11,062 bases of DNA from JBOHHM01 sp050725495. Lineage in GTDB: Bacteria > Pseudomonadota > Gammaproteobacteria > Burkholderiales > Burkholderiaceae_C. The stretch spans positions 1 to 11,062 of the forward strand of contig JBOHHM010000296.1 of NCBI GenBank assembly GCA_050725495.1, given 5' to 3'. The translations under genes were made by a program, and so were the position numbers. Shown piece after piece: positions 4,197-11,062 of this stretch (position 1 is the first letter of the stretch; the number at the start of each line of letters is the position of its first letter). The notes beneath the pieces were generated by a model. It searched no databases. It worked only from the letters and a program-made list of their open reading frames with translations, and was not told the origin of the DNA.

Positions 4197-4976
4197 TTAC
4201 TTGAGTCGCGCCAGCCGCTCCTTGGCGGCCTGGGCTGCTTCCGACTGCGGATAGGCTTTCACCAGGTCTTCCAGCGTCTTGCGGGCCGCGCGAGTCTCCT
4301 TGAGCTCGATCTGGCAATTGGCGATCGACAAAATGGCCTCGGGCGCCCGACCATGGTCGGGCGACTGTGCAACCAGGGCCCTGAAGTTGGCGATGGCGTC
4401 CTTGTAGTCGCGAGTCGCGTACTGGGCATTGCCCAGCCAGAACCGGGCCGAAGGCTGGTAGCCGCTTTGCGCATGGCGTTTGATGAAGTCCGCAAACGCG
4501 GCCTGTGCGGCCGGGAACTCGCCCTTGCGGAAGATGCCGAGCGCCGCTTCAAAGTCGCGCTTTTCTGCCGGGTCGGCGGTGAATTCCTGGCCATCGAGCG
4601 ACACCTTGACCGGCTCGAACTTGCGCAGGCGGTCATCCACGCCTTGCGCCATGTCCTTTTGCCGACGCTGCATTTCGGCGACGTCGCGCGCCAGTTGTTC
4701 GTCTTGCCCGCGCAGCCTGGCCAGCTCGGCGCGCAAGGCCTCGATCTGGTTCTGCAGGTCCAGCAGGCTGCGGCGCAGCTGAGCGTTTTCTTCCATCAGC
4801 CTGGCCTGCGAGGCATCAGCCGCCTGGCGGTTGGCCTCGATGCGCTGGCGCAGCTCGAGAATGGCCTTGCGGGCTTCGTCGTCCTCGAACAAGCTGGCAC
4901 CCGCCGTGAGCGCGGAGAAACCGGCGGCCGCGACGACCAGCGCACGCAATAGCTTCATGGACGCAGCGCTGCTCAT
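4197..4976 (-). CDS. cpoB: Cell division coordinator CpoB (YbgF), periplasmic TPR protein
   Basis: CpoB works with the Tol-Pal complex to couple peptidoglycan synthesis (PBP1B) with outer-membrane constriction at division. The 259-residue product has an N-terminal signal peptide (hydrophobic about 9-25, likely cleavage after TAGA near 27). A long polar coiled coil follows (about 32-115, heptads such as LLDLQNQIEALRAELARL). The C-terminal TPR region starts near 140 with RDFEAALGIFRKGEFPAA and continues with YKDAIANFRALV and ARKTLEDLVKAYP. This is the trimerising coiled coil plus TPR layout of the family. ATG 4976 overlaps the pal stop by four bases (ATGA), so translation is probably coupled. 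An internal ATG at codon 7 gives a more typical short signal peptide and is an alternative start. Confidence 0.93.
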   Translation of the reverse strand: MSSAASMKLLRALVVAAAGFSALTAGASLFEDDEARKAILELRQRIEANRQAADASQARLMEENAQLRRSLLDLQNQIEALRAELARLRGQDEQLARDVAEMQRRQKDMAQGVDDRLRKFEPVKVSLDGQEFTADPAEKRDFEAALGIFRKGEFPAAQAAFADFIKRHAQSGYQPSARFWLGNAQYATRDYKDAIANFRALVAQSPDHGRAPEAILSIANCQIELKETRAARKTLEDLVKAYPQSEAAQAAKERLARLK

Positions 4977-5509
4977 CGGTAGCTGATCGCGGCACGACGG
5001 TTTTTCGCCCAGGCGGCTTCGTCGTGACCCGGGTCGGCCGGTTTTTCCTTGCCAAAGCTCACGGCTTCGACCTGGCTGTCATTCACGCCCAGCAGGCCCA
5101 GCGCCCGGCGCACGGCCTCGGAACGCTTTTGACCCAGCGCCAGGTTGTATTCGCGGCCGCCGCGCTCGTCGGCATGGCCTTCGATGACGGTCTTACGGTT
5201 TTTGTCGGCTCGCAGGTAGCGCGCATGGGACTCGACCACGCCTTGGTAGTCAGGCTTGATCACGTAGCTGTCGAAATCGAAGTACACCAGGTTGGCGCCA
5301 TTCGGACCAGCGGCATCCTGCACTGATTTGCTCAGATCGACCGGGGCCACGCCGCTCTTGCTGACCAAGCTGCCATTGGCCTGGCCGGCCGCTCCGGTGC
5401 TCACGGCCGTGCCGCTCTTGTCCTCGACCGGCACGCTGTCCAGCTTCACATTGGAGCCGCAGCCCGCCAAAAGCGCAGCCACGGCGCATGCCAACACGAT
5501 ACGTTTCAT
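4973..5509 (-). CDS. pal: Peptidoglycan-associated lipoprotein Pal
   Basis: Pal anchors the outer membrane to peptidoglycan and binds TolB. The 178-residue precursor starts at ATG 5509: AGGAG at 5517-5521 lies seven bases upstream and the signal peptide begins MKRIVLA. An ATG at 5533 overlapping the tolB stop is in frame but adds residues before the signal peptide and lacks that ribosome binding site. The lipobox LLAGC places the lipidated cysteine at 17, with Gly at +2, fitting outer-membrane sorting. A flexible linker (18-70) leads to the OmpA-like domain: VYFDFDSYVIKP (75-86), IEGHADERGGREYN (109-122), LGQKRSEAV (125-133) and NRRAAISY (170-177). These carry the Asp and Arg that bind diaminopimelate. 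Twenty bases separate it from tolB. Confidence 0.96.
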   Translation of the reverse strand: MKRIVLACAVAALLAGCGSNVKLDSVPVEDKSGTAVSTGAAGQANGSLVSKSGVAPVDLSKSVQDAAGPNGANLVYFDFDSYVIKPDYQGVVESHARYLRADKNRKTVIEGHADERGGREYNLALGQKRSEAVRRALGLLGVNDSQVEAVSFGKEKPADPGHDEAAWAKNRRAAISYR

Positions 5510-5529
5510 TTTCAAGCTCCTGAAAAAAA

Positions 5530-6816
5530 TCATAGTTTTTGGAATGGACCCCAGCCCGGCTCACGGATATCGCCGCCCTGGCCCGCCAAACGGGCCTTGA
5601 TCTTGCCGTCCAGTGTGGTGGTCATCAGCGCCTCGCGGCCCTGTTGCTGGGTCGCGTAAATGATGAGCCGGCCATTGGGAGCAAAACTGGGGTTTTCATC
5701 GGCCGTGGTCTCAGTGATTGAGTTCGCGGCGGCGCTCGCAAGTTCCATCACAAACAGCTTGAACGCCCCGTTGACCCGGGAAATATAGGCCAGCCAGCGC
5801 CCATCGGGGCTGATGGCCGGCGAAATGTTGTAGTTGCCGGTAAACGTCACACGTTCGGGGTTGCCGCCCGCAGCGCCCATGCGGTAGATCTGCGGCGAAC
5901 CGCCGCGGTCGCTGACGAAGTAAATGGTTTTGCCGTCGGACGAATACACGGGTTCGGTGTCGATGCTGGCGCTTTGGGTGAGCCGTCGCGGCTCGCCGCC
6001 ATTGGCGTCGATGGTGTAGAGCTGGGAGCCACCGTCGCGGCTGAGGGTCACGGCCAGGCTGCGCCCGTCGGGTGACCAGGCGGGCGCGCTGTTGGAGCCG
6101 CGGAAGTTGGCGATCAGGCGGCGCCGGCCGCTGGCCACATCGTGCACATAAACAACCGGCTTGCGCGACTCGAAGGACACATAGGCCAGTTGCCCGCCAT
6201 TGGGCGCCCAGGCCGGCGAGATGATGGGCTCCGGGCTGGCCAGGGCCGGCTGGGCGTTTTCCCCGTCGGCGTCGGCCACCCAGAGGTTGTAGCGCTGCGC
6301 CGCCTTGGTGATATAGGCGATGCGGGTCGAGAACACGCCCTTGTCGCCCGTGAGTTTTTCGTAGATGAAGTCGGCAATGCGGTGCGCCGCCAGGCGTAAG
6401 TCGGCTGCCGGAACGGCGTAACTCTGGCCGCCCAGGTCTTGCCCGCGCACCACGTCCCACAAGCGAAAGCGAACGTCGAAGCGGCCATCGGCGAGTCGCG
6501 CCACGCTGCCGGTCACCAGCGAATCGGCGCTTTTTTGCCGCCACAGCGCCACATCGGGTCGCGCGCTTTCATCCAGCACGGCGCCGGCCGTATCGACGGC
6601 GCGGAACTGGCCGCTGCGCTCCAGATCGGCCTGGATGATGGCGCCGATTTTCTGGGGAGATTGCTCGTCGCCGCGGAAAGCAGCCACCGCGATCGGCAGC
6701 TGCGTCAGGCCCACGCCCGAGACTTCGACCCGGAACTGGGCCAAGGCAGGTGCAATGGGAGCAGTCAACAAGCCAGCCAGCACCAGCCGACGGGATTCCA
6801 TGGGGTTTCGATTCAT
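5530..6816 (-). CDS. tolB: Tol-Pal system periplasmic beta-propeller protein TolB
   Basis: TolB is the periplasmic partner of Pal that links it to the inner-membrane TolQRA motor. From ATG 6816 the product has 428 residues, close to the 430 of E. coli TolB. A signal peptide ends at PALA (residue 26), followed by the N-terminal domain (about 27-155). A six-bladed propeller follows, with WD40-like blades showing as SPAWAPNGGQLAYV, APAWSPDGRSLAV, EPVYSSDGKTIYFVSD, SPAISPDGRWLAYIS and NPSFAPNGRLIIYAT. The open frame continues 37 codons upstream to 6927, but those residues have no signal-peptide character. The Shine-Dalgarno at 6816 is weak (AGACAAG), and ATG 6801 is a second candidate. The signal peptide contains SRRLVL, which resembles a twin-arginine motif. 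It heads the tolB-pal-cpoB run; tolQRA are absent upstream. Confidence 0.96.
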   Translation of the reverse strand: MNRNPMESRRLVLAGLLTAPIAPALAQFRVEVSGVGLTQLPIAVAAFRGDEQSPQKIGAIIQADLERSGQFRAVDTAGAVLDESARPDVALWRQKSADSLVTGSVARLADGRFDVRFRLWDVVRGQDLGGQSYAVPAADLRLAAHRIADFIYEKLTGDKGVFSTRIAYITKAAQRYNLWVADADGENAQPALASPEPIISPAWAPNGGQLAYVSFESRKPVVYVHDVASGRRRLIANFRGSNSAPAWSPDGRSLAVTLSRDGGSQLYTIDANGGEPRRLTQSASIDTEPVYSSDGKTIYFVSDRGGSPQIYRMGAAGGNPERVTFTGNYNISPAISPDGRWLAYISRVNGAFKLFVMELASAAANSITETTADENPSFAPNGRLIIYATQQQGREALMTTTLDGKIKARLAGQGGDIREPGWGPFQKL

Positions 6817-7044
6817 CTTGTCTGCTAAAAAATCACAACACGGCAATTGCAAAAGCCTAACATGCCCTGCGGGCGGCCCTGTCAACGCCATGCGCACAGC
6901 GGGCAGCCTGCGGTGTCTGATAATCACCGGGCCGCGCCATTATGCCCAGCGTGACCATGGCCTCGACACCGCATTTGTTAACCGGATTGATTTTTTGTTT
7001 CGACTCCTGCGCCTTGCGCCGCATGCTGCCTGACATGCCATCCC
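6817..7044. other. Divergent intergenic region between tolB and msbA
   Basis: These 228 bases carry the control signals of both genes but no supported gene. A perfect TTGACA faces tolB (minus strand, 6885-6880), but no good -10 follows at 16-18 bases, the best being TGTTAG. AT-rich DNA at 6976-7002 (TTGTTAACCGG, then GATTTTTTG) could hold the msbA promoter, with no clear -35/-10 pair. Confidence 0.4.
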
Positions 7045-8829
7045 ATGAGTGACCACCCGCACGCTGTGAATTCGCACGCACCCCAACCATTGCAGGGGCT
7101 GCGGCGCCTGTTGCCCTATTTCGGGCGCGCCCGTTCGGCCTGGCTGCTGGCCGTTGCGGCCACCGTGGTCGGCGCGGCCACCGAGCCCATGATTCCGGCT
7201 TTGCTCAAGCCTTTGCTCGACCGTGGATTCCGGCAGGATGGTCTGAGCTTGTGGATCGTGCCGGTGACCCTGATGCTGCTGTTTGGCGTGCGCGGGCTCA
7301 GCGGCTTTCTGGCCCAGTTCGCGCTGGCCAAGGTGGCCAACGACGGCATGCTCGCCCTGCGCCGGGCCATGTTCGAGCGCCTGCTTGACGCGAACATGGC
7401 GCTGTTCTCGCGCCAGTCGGCCAGTTCGCTGTCCAACACGGTGGTGTACGAGGTGCAAACCGGCGCCACCATGCTGGTCAACGCCCTGCTGAGTCTGGCC
7501 CGCGACAGCCTGACGCTGTTGGCCTTGCTCGGCTATTTGCTGTACCTGAACTGGAAGCTGACCCTGATCGTGGGCGTGCTGTTCCCGGCCGTCGCCCTGG
7601 TGATGCGCACGCTCTCGCGCAGGCTGTACCGCATTGCCAAAGCCAGCCAGAACGCGACCGACAGCCTGGCCTATGTTGTCGAAGAAAATGTGCTGGCGCA
7701 CCGCATGGTCCGCCTGCACGAGGCCCAGCCGGTTCAGGCCGGCCGCTTCGATGCGCTGAGCCAGGCCATGCGCCGGCTGGCCATGAAATCCACAACCGCC
7801 TCGGCCGCCATGACCCCGCTGACGCAAATGCTGGCGGCCGCTGCGCTGTCGGCCGTGATCTCGATCGCGCTCTGGCAAAACAGCACCAGCGGCGTCAGCG
7901 TGGGCAGCTTCGTGGCCTTTGTGACCGCCATGCTCATGCTGGTGGCCCCGATCAAGCATTTGTCTGAAATCGCCAGCCCGATCACCCGCGGGCTCGCCGC
8001 CCTCGAGCGCGGACTCGACCTGATCGAGCAGACCCCGGCGGAAACCGGCGGCAGCCATCGGGCCGAGCGGGCCACCGGTCGCATCGATTTTGCCGCGATC
8101 ACGGTGCAGTATCCCGGCGAAGCGCGGGCCGCTCTGGACGATGTGACGCTGAACATTGCACCGGGCGAGGTGGTGGCGCTGGTCGGGCCCTCAGGTTCGG
8201 GCAAGACCACGCTCATCAACCTGCTGCCCCGCTTCGTCTTGCCCAGCAAGGGCCAGATCCGGCTCGACGGTCACGATATCGCGCAATGGCAGCTGTCCGC
8301 ACTGCGCCGGCAGTTCGCCATGGTCAGCCAGGATGTCGTGATGCTCAACGATACTTTGGCGGCCAACGTGGCCCTGGGCCAGGCGCTGGACCGCGAGCGG
8401 GTCCTGCAGTGCCTGAGTGCGGCCAACCTCGGTGACCATGTGGCGACGCTGCCGCGCGGCATGGACACCCTGGTCGGACACAACGCGGTGCAACTGTCGG
8501 GTGGCCAGCGCCAGCGCCTGGCGATTGCCCGCGCCCTGTACAAGGATGCGCCGATTCTGATCCTGGACGAAGCGACCTCGGCCCTGGACACCGAGTCTGA
8601 GCGGCTGGTCCAGGAGGCCCTGCAGCGCCTGATGGCCGGGCGCACCACGCTCATCATTGCGCACCGCCTGTCCACCATCGAGCACGCGGACCGGATTGCC
8701 GTGATGGTGGCCGGCCGGGTAGCGGAACAGGGGACTCACGCCGAACTGGTGTCGCGCCGGGGCCTGTATGCGCGGCTGCACCAGATGGGTTTTGACGACG
8801 CCAAAGAGGCTGTTGCCGTGCCGGTCTGA
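7045..8829 (+). CDS. msbA: MsbA-type lipid A/lipid ABC exporter (fused permease-ATPase)
   Basis: A 594-residue half-transporter that works as a homodimer in the inner membrane. MsbA flips lipid A-core from the inner to the outer leaflet. The membrane domain spans about 30-330, with hydrophobic segments near 32-50, 68-90, 143-168, 170-190, 260-278 and 285-303. The ATPase domain has Walker A GPSGSGKTT (381-389), Q-loop Q429, signature LSGGQ (484-488), Walker B ILILDE with catalytic E509, D-loop SALD (512-515) and switch H540. All are intact. The product reads as MsbA (lipid A export permease), but close exporters of other lipids or drugs share this layout, so the substrate is inferred. ATG 7045 has no clear Shine-Dalgarno. 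The gene is divergent from tolB and convergent with rng. Confidence 0.9.
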   Translation: MSDHPHAVNSHAPQPLQGLRRLLPYFGRARSAWLLAVAATVVGAATEPMIPALLKPLLDRGFRQDGLSLWIVPVTLMLLFGVRGLSGFLAQFALAKVANDGMLALRRAMFERLLDANMALFSRQSASSLSNTVVYEVQTGATMLVNALLSLARDSLTLLALLGYLLYLNWKLTLIVGVLFPAVALVMRTLSRRLYRIAKASQNATDSLAYVVEENVLAHRMVRLHEAQPVQAGRFDALSQAMRRLAMKSTTASAAMTPLTQMLAAAALSAVISIALWQNSTSGVSVGSFVAFVTAMLMLVAPIKHLSEIASPITRGLAALERGLDLIEQTPAETGGSHRAERATGRIDFAAITVQYPGEARAALDDVTLNIAPGEVVALVGPSGSGKTTLINLLPRFVLPSKGQIRLDGHDIAQWQLSALRRQFAMVSQDVVMLNDTLAANVALGQALDRERVLQCLSAANLGDHVATLPRGMDTLVGHNAVQLSGGQRQRLAIARALYKDAPILILDEATSALDTESERLVQEALQRLMAGRTTLIIAHRLSTIEHADRIAVMVAGRVAEQGTHAELVSRRGLYARLHQMGFDDAKEAVAVPV

Positions 8830-8837
8830 GGTGACTT

Positions 8838-8877
8838 GTGACCGGCGGCTGTTCACCAACCACTACTCACCGGTCAC
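8838..8877. terminator. Inverted repeat after msbA, possible terminator
   Basis: GTGACCGG (8838-8845) and CCGGTCAC (8870-8877) are perfect 8-bp arms around 24 bases, starting nine bases after the msbA stop. No T-run is present, so termination would be factor-dependent or the hairpin may protect the mRNA end. Placed between two convergent genes it could act for both. Confidence 0.4.
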
Positions 8878-8879
8878 TC

Positions 8880-8914
8880 GCCCCTCGGCGGCAGGATGGC
8901 ACTGCGGCAGGGGC
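8880..8914. terminator. Hairpin after rng, possible terminator
   Basis: GCCCCT (8880-8885) pairs with AGGGGC (8909-8914), and inside it GCAG (8891-8894) pairs with CTGC (8902-8905). It lies six bases beyond the rng stop codon on the minus strand. No T-run follows. Confidence 0.35.
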
Positions 8915-8920
8915 TGGCGG

Positions 8921-10408
8921 CTACAGCAGCACGATGTCGTACTGCTCCTGGCCCATGGCGGCCTCGCTTTGCAGCGAAATCGGCTTGCCGATGAAGTCGC
9001 TCAGGCCCGCCAGATGCTGGCTTTCCTCGTCCAGAAACAGCTCGATGACCCGCGGCGAAGCCACGATGCGGAACTCGCGCGGGTTGAACTGGCGCGCTTC
9101 GCGCAGGATCTCGCGCAGGATGTCGTAGCTCACGCTGCGCGCCGTCTTGACGCTGCCCTTGCCGTCGCAGGCCCCGCAGGGCTCGCACAGCATATGAGCC
9201 AGCGACTCGCGGGTGCGCTTGCGCGTCATCTCGACCAGGCCGAGCTGCGAGAAGCCGCCGGCCATGGTTTTGACACGATCGCGCGCGAGTTGCTTGCGAA
9301 ACTCGGCCAGCACGGCCTCGCGGTGGTCTTCGCGCACCATGTCGATGAAGTCGACGATGATGATGCCGCCCAGGTTGCGCAGGCGCAGCTGACGGGCAAT
9401 GGCCTGGGCCGCCTCCAGGTTGGTCTTGAAAATCGTGTCGTCGAAATTGCGGGCCCCGACAAAGCCGCCGGTATTGACGTCCACCGTGGTCAGCGCCTCG
9501 GTCTGGTCCACGATCAGATAGCCGCCGGATTTGAGCTCGACGCGCCGCCCCAGGGCGCGGGCGATTTCCTCGTCGATCGCAAACAGGTCGAAAATGGGCC
9601 GCTCGCCCTTGTAGAGCTGCAGCTTCGCGGCCGCCGCCGGCATGAACTCCTGCCCAAAGGCCTGCAGCTGCTCGAACTGCTCGCGCGAATCGAGCCTGAT
9701 GGTCTGCGTCTCGTCGCCGACCAAGTCGCGCAGCACGCGCTGCAGCAGATTCAGGTCCTGGTGCAGCAGCGACATGGGCGGCAGGCGCAGGGACGCATCC
9801 TTGATGCGCGCCCAGGTCTTGCGCAGGTAGGCAATGTCCTCGGCCAGCTCGGCATCGCTGGCGTCTTCGCCGTTGGTGCGCAGGATGAAGCCCCCGCCGC
9901 CGCCCGTCGATTTGTCCCCGACCAGGGCCTGCAGCCTGGCGCGCAGGGCATCGCGCTGCTCCGGCGGAATTTTCTGGGACACGCCCACATGGTCGTCCTG
10001 CGGCAGGAACACCAGCAGCCGGCCGGCGATGCTGATCTGCGTGGACAAACGGGCCCCCTTGGTGCCGATCGGGTCCTTGATGACCTGCACCATCAGCGCC
10101 TGCCCCTCGAACACCTGCTTCTCAATCGGGACCTGAGGCTGCATGTTGCGCGCGATGCTGGGCGGCTCGCCGTCGGGCTGGCGGTGCCAGACATCGGCCA
10201 CGTGCAGGAACGCGGCGCGCTCCAACCCGATGTCGATGAAGGCCGACTGCATGCCCGGTAGCACGCGCACCACCTTGCCCAGATAGACGTTGCCGACCAG
10301 GCCGCGCTCCAATGTGCGCTCGACATGCAGTTCCTGCACGGCGCCGTTCTCCACCACGGCGACGCGCGTTTCCTGCGGGGACCAGTTGATCAGGATGTCT
10401 TGTTGCAT
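8921..10408 (-). CDS. rng: Ribonuclease G (RNase E/G family)
   Basis: An endoribonuclease that matures the 5' end of 16S rRNA and trims AU-rich single-stranded RNA with 5'-end sensing. At 495 residues it matches RNase G (about 490) and lacks the long C-terminal scaffold of RNase E. The N-terminal RNase H-like part is followed by an S1 domain (about 36-125, GNVYLGKVVRVLPGMQSAF). The catalytic DNase I-like domain carries the metal-binding aspartates in TTVDVNTGGF (D310) and IIIVDFIDM (D353). The zinc-link is CGACDGKG (C411 and C414), with an extra cysteine at 408. GAGAA lies close to ATG 10408. It follows maf after 27 bases, so they are probably one operon. Confidence 0.96.
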   Translation of the reverse strand: MQQDILINWSPQETRVAVVENGAVQELHVERTLERGLVGNVYLGKVVRVLPGMQSAFIDIGLERAAFLHVADVWHRQPDGEPPSIARNMQPQVPIEKQVFEGQALMVQVIKDPIGTKGARLSTQISIAGRLLVFLPQDDHVGVSQKIPPEQRDALRARLQALVGDKSTGGGGGFILRTNGEDASDAELAEDIAYLRKTWARIKDASLRLPPMSLLHQDLNLLQRVLRDLVGDETQTIRLDSREQFEQLQAFGQEFMPAAAAKLQLYKGERPIFDLFAIDEEIARALGRRVELKSGGYLIVDQTEALTTVDVNTGGFVGARNFDDTIFKTNLEAAQAIARQLRLRNLGGIIIVDFIDMVREDHREAVLAEFRKQLARDRVKTMAGGFSQLGLVEMTRKRTRESLAHMLCEPCGACDGKGSVKTARSVSYDILREILREARQFNPREFRIVASPRVIELFLDEESQHLAGLSDFIGKPISLQSEAAMGQEQYDIVLL

Positions 10409-10435
10409 GTTCTCAGGGCCTGCTCACTGTGTAAC

Positions 10436-11038
10436 TCACCATTTGAAACCGACGGCGTTCAACAATTGTGCCGTCTCGAACATCGGCAAGCCCATGATGC
10501 CAGAGTAGCTGCCCCGGATGTGGGCGATGAAAGCCGCCGCGCGGCCTTGTACCGCGTAAGCACCGGCCTTGCCCAGGGGCTCGCCCGACGCGACATAGTG
10601 CTTGACCTGGGCTGCCGTCAGCGGGGCGAAGGTCACGCGCGAGTCGCTCAGCGCGCCTTGACGTCGGCGCCCGCTCTGGACCGCGACAGCCGTCAGCACC
10701 CGGTGCGTGGTGCCGCTGAGCTCGCGCAGCATGCGGGCGGCGTCCGCTGCGTCGGCGGGCTTGCCGTACATCCTGCGGCCCAGCGCCACCGTGGTGTCGG
10801 AACACAGGATGGGCGCTGGCGGCAGGCCTCGGCGCTTGAGGCGCTCCAGCGCCGCGTCGAGCTTGAGGTACGTGACCCGCTTCACATAAACCGCTGGCGC
10901 TTCATTGGCGGCAGCCAACTCCAAGGCCTCGCTGTCCTCGTCCGCGTCGGGCAGCAGCAACTCGTGACGCACGCCCAACTGCTCGAGCAACTGGCGGCGG
11001 CGCGGACTTTGGGAGGCGAGGTAGATGAAGTCGGGCAT
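10436..11038 (-). CDS. maf: Maf family nucleotide pyrophosphatase (dTTP/UTP type, YhdE-like)
   Basis: Maf proteins hydrolyse nucleoside triphosphates, including modified ones, to monophosphates and so clean the nucleotide pool; over-production blocks septum formation in some bacteria. The 200-residue product has all the family motifs: ASQSPRR (8-14) for phosphate binding, SDTTV (80-84) with the catalytic Asp81, GTTHRV (109-114), GEPLGKAGAYAVQG (152-165) and GSYSGIMGLP (177-186). The GKAGAYAVQG form fits the YhdE/dTTPase-UTPase branch better than the YceF branch; this is by eye. ATG 11038 has no obvious Shine-Dalgarno, so translation may be coupled to a gene just outside the window (rlmH often precedes maf in this group). 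rng follows. Confidence 0.95.
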   Translation of the reverse strand: MPDFIYLASQSPRRRQLLEQLGVRHELLLPDADEDSEALELAAANEAPAVYVKRVTYLKLDAALERLKRRGLPPAPILCSDTTVALGRRMYGKPADAADAARMLRELSGTTHRVLTAVAVQSGRRRQGALSDSRVTFAPLTAAQVKHYVASGEPLGKAGAYAVQGRAAAFIAHIRGSYSGIMGLPMFETAQLLNAVGFKW

Positions 11039-11062
11039 CCGAAGAGGTTGAGCGTTGAGCGT

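Noticed and set aside
6817..6927. N-terminal extension of TolB to ATG 6927
   Set aside because: It would bury the signal peptide behind 37 residues; the start at 6816 gives the normal TolB length.
6940..8058. A 372-codon minus-strand frame over msbA
   Set aside because: Its Gln/His/Gly/Arg-rich composition is typical of antisense to a GC-rich gene, and msbA motifs on the plus strand are intact.
8768..10261. A 497-codon open frame on the plus strand across rng
   Set aside because: It is antisense to RNase G, whose catalytic motifs are complete; the antisense product has no recognisable domain and is a GC-rich shadow frame.

Overview
The window reads as a GC-rich betaproteobacterial chromosome segment, most likely Burkholderiales and perhaps Comamonadaceae. 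That placement is inferred from gene content and protein style (a maf-rng pair, an MsbA exporter, tolB-pal-cpoB); no marker was searched. It has two parts: a poorly coding, repeat-bearing accessory stretch (about 1-2070) and a dense block of conserved housekeeping genes (about 2070-11062). A tRNA-Lys gene lies at the boundary.

Left part (1-2070). It opens with the possible tail of an ORF ending inside two tandem 24-bp repeats, which resembles the end of a transposable element. Two small genes for related two-helix membrane proteins follow. The second (987-1193) is intact. The first (211-445) has the same start region and a good ribosome binding site but is broken by one extra base. Facing the first is a small winged-helix DNA-binding protein gene on the minus strand (374-664) with its own TATAAT box. 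Between it and the intact membrane gene is a promoter region with a 19-bp palindrome and other inverted repeats, which look like operators. Three diverged copies of a roughly 80-nt G/C-block repeat (484-560, 1490-1569, 1871-1947) lie in the same orientation. They may be a structured RNA or a small mobile repeat. Nothing here has a known function, and the layout suggests the decayed or minimal end of an integrated element beside the 3' end of the tRNA gene.

Right part. tRNA-Lys(UUU) has a near-consensus promoter overlapping the stop codon of tcdA and a terminator with a GAAA tetraloop. Reading leftwards on the minus strand, tolB, pal, cpoB, a YeeE/YedE sulfur transporter gene and tcdA form one compact run. 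TolB, Pal and CpoB are the periplasmic and outer-membrane half of the Tol-Pal envelope machine; tolQ, tolR and tolA are not in the window. TcdA makes cyclic t6A at A37 of ANN-decoding tRNAs, so it sits directly upstream of one of its expected substrates. Divergent from tolB is an MsbA-type lipid A/lipid ABC exporter gene (plus strand). It converges with rng (RNase G), which lies downstream of maf (nucleotide pyrophosphatase) on the minus strand. The housekeeping block looks intact and ordinary; the unexplained material is in the first 2 kb.
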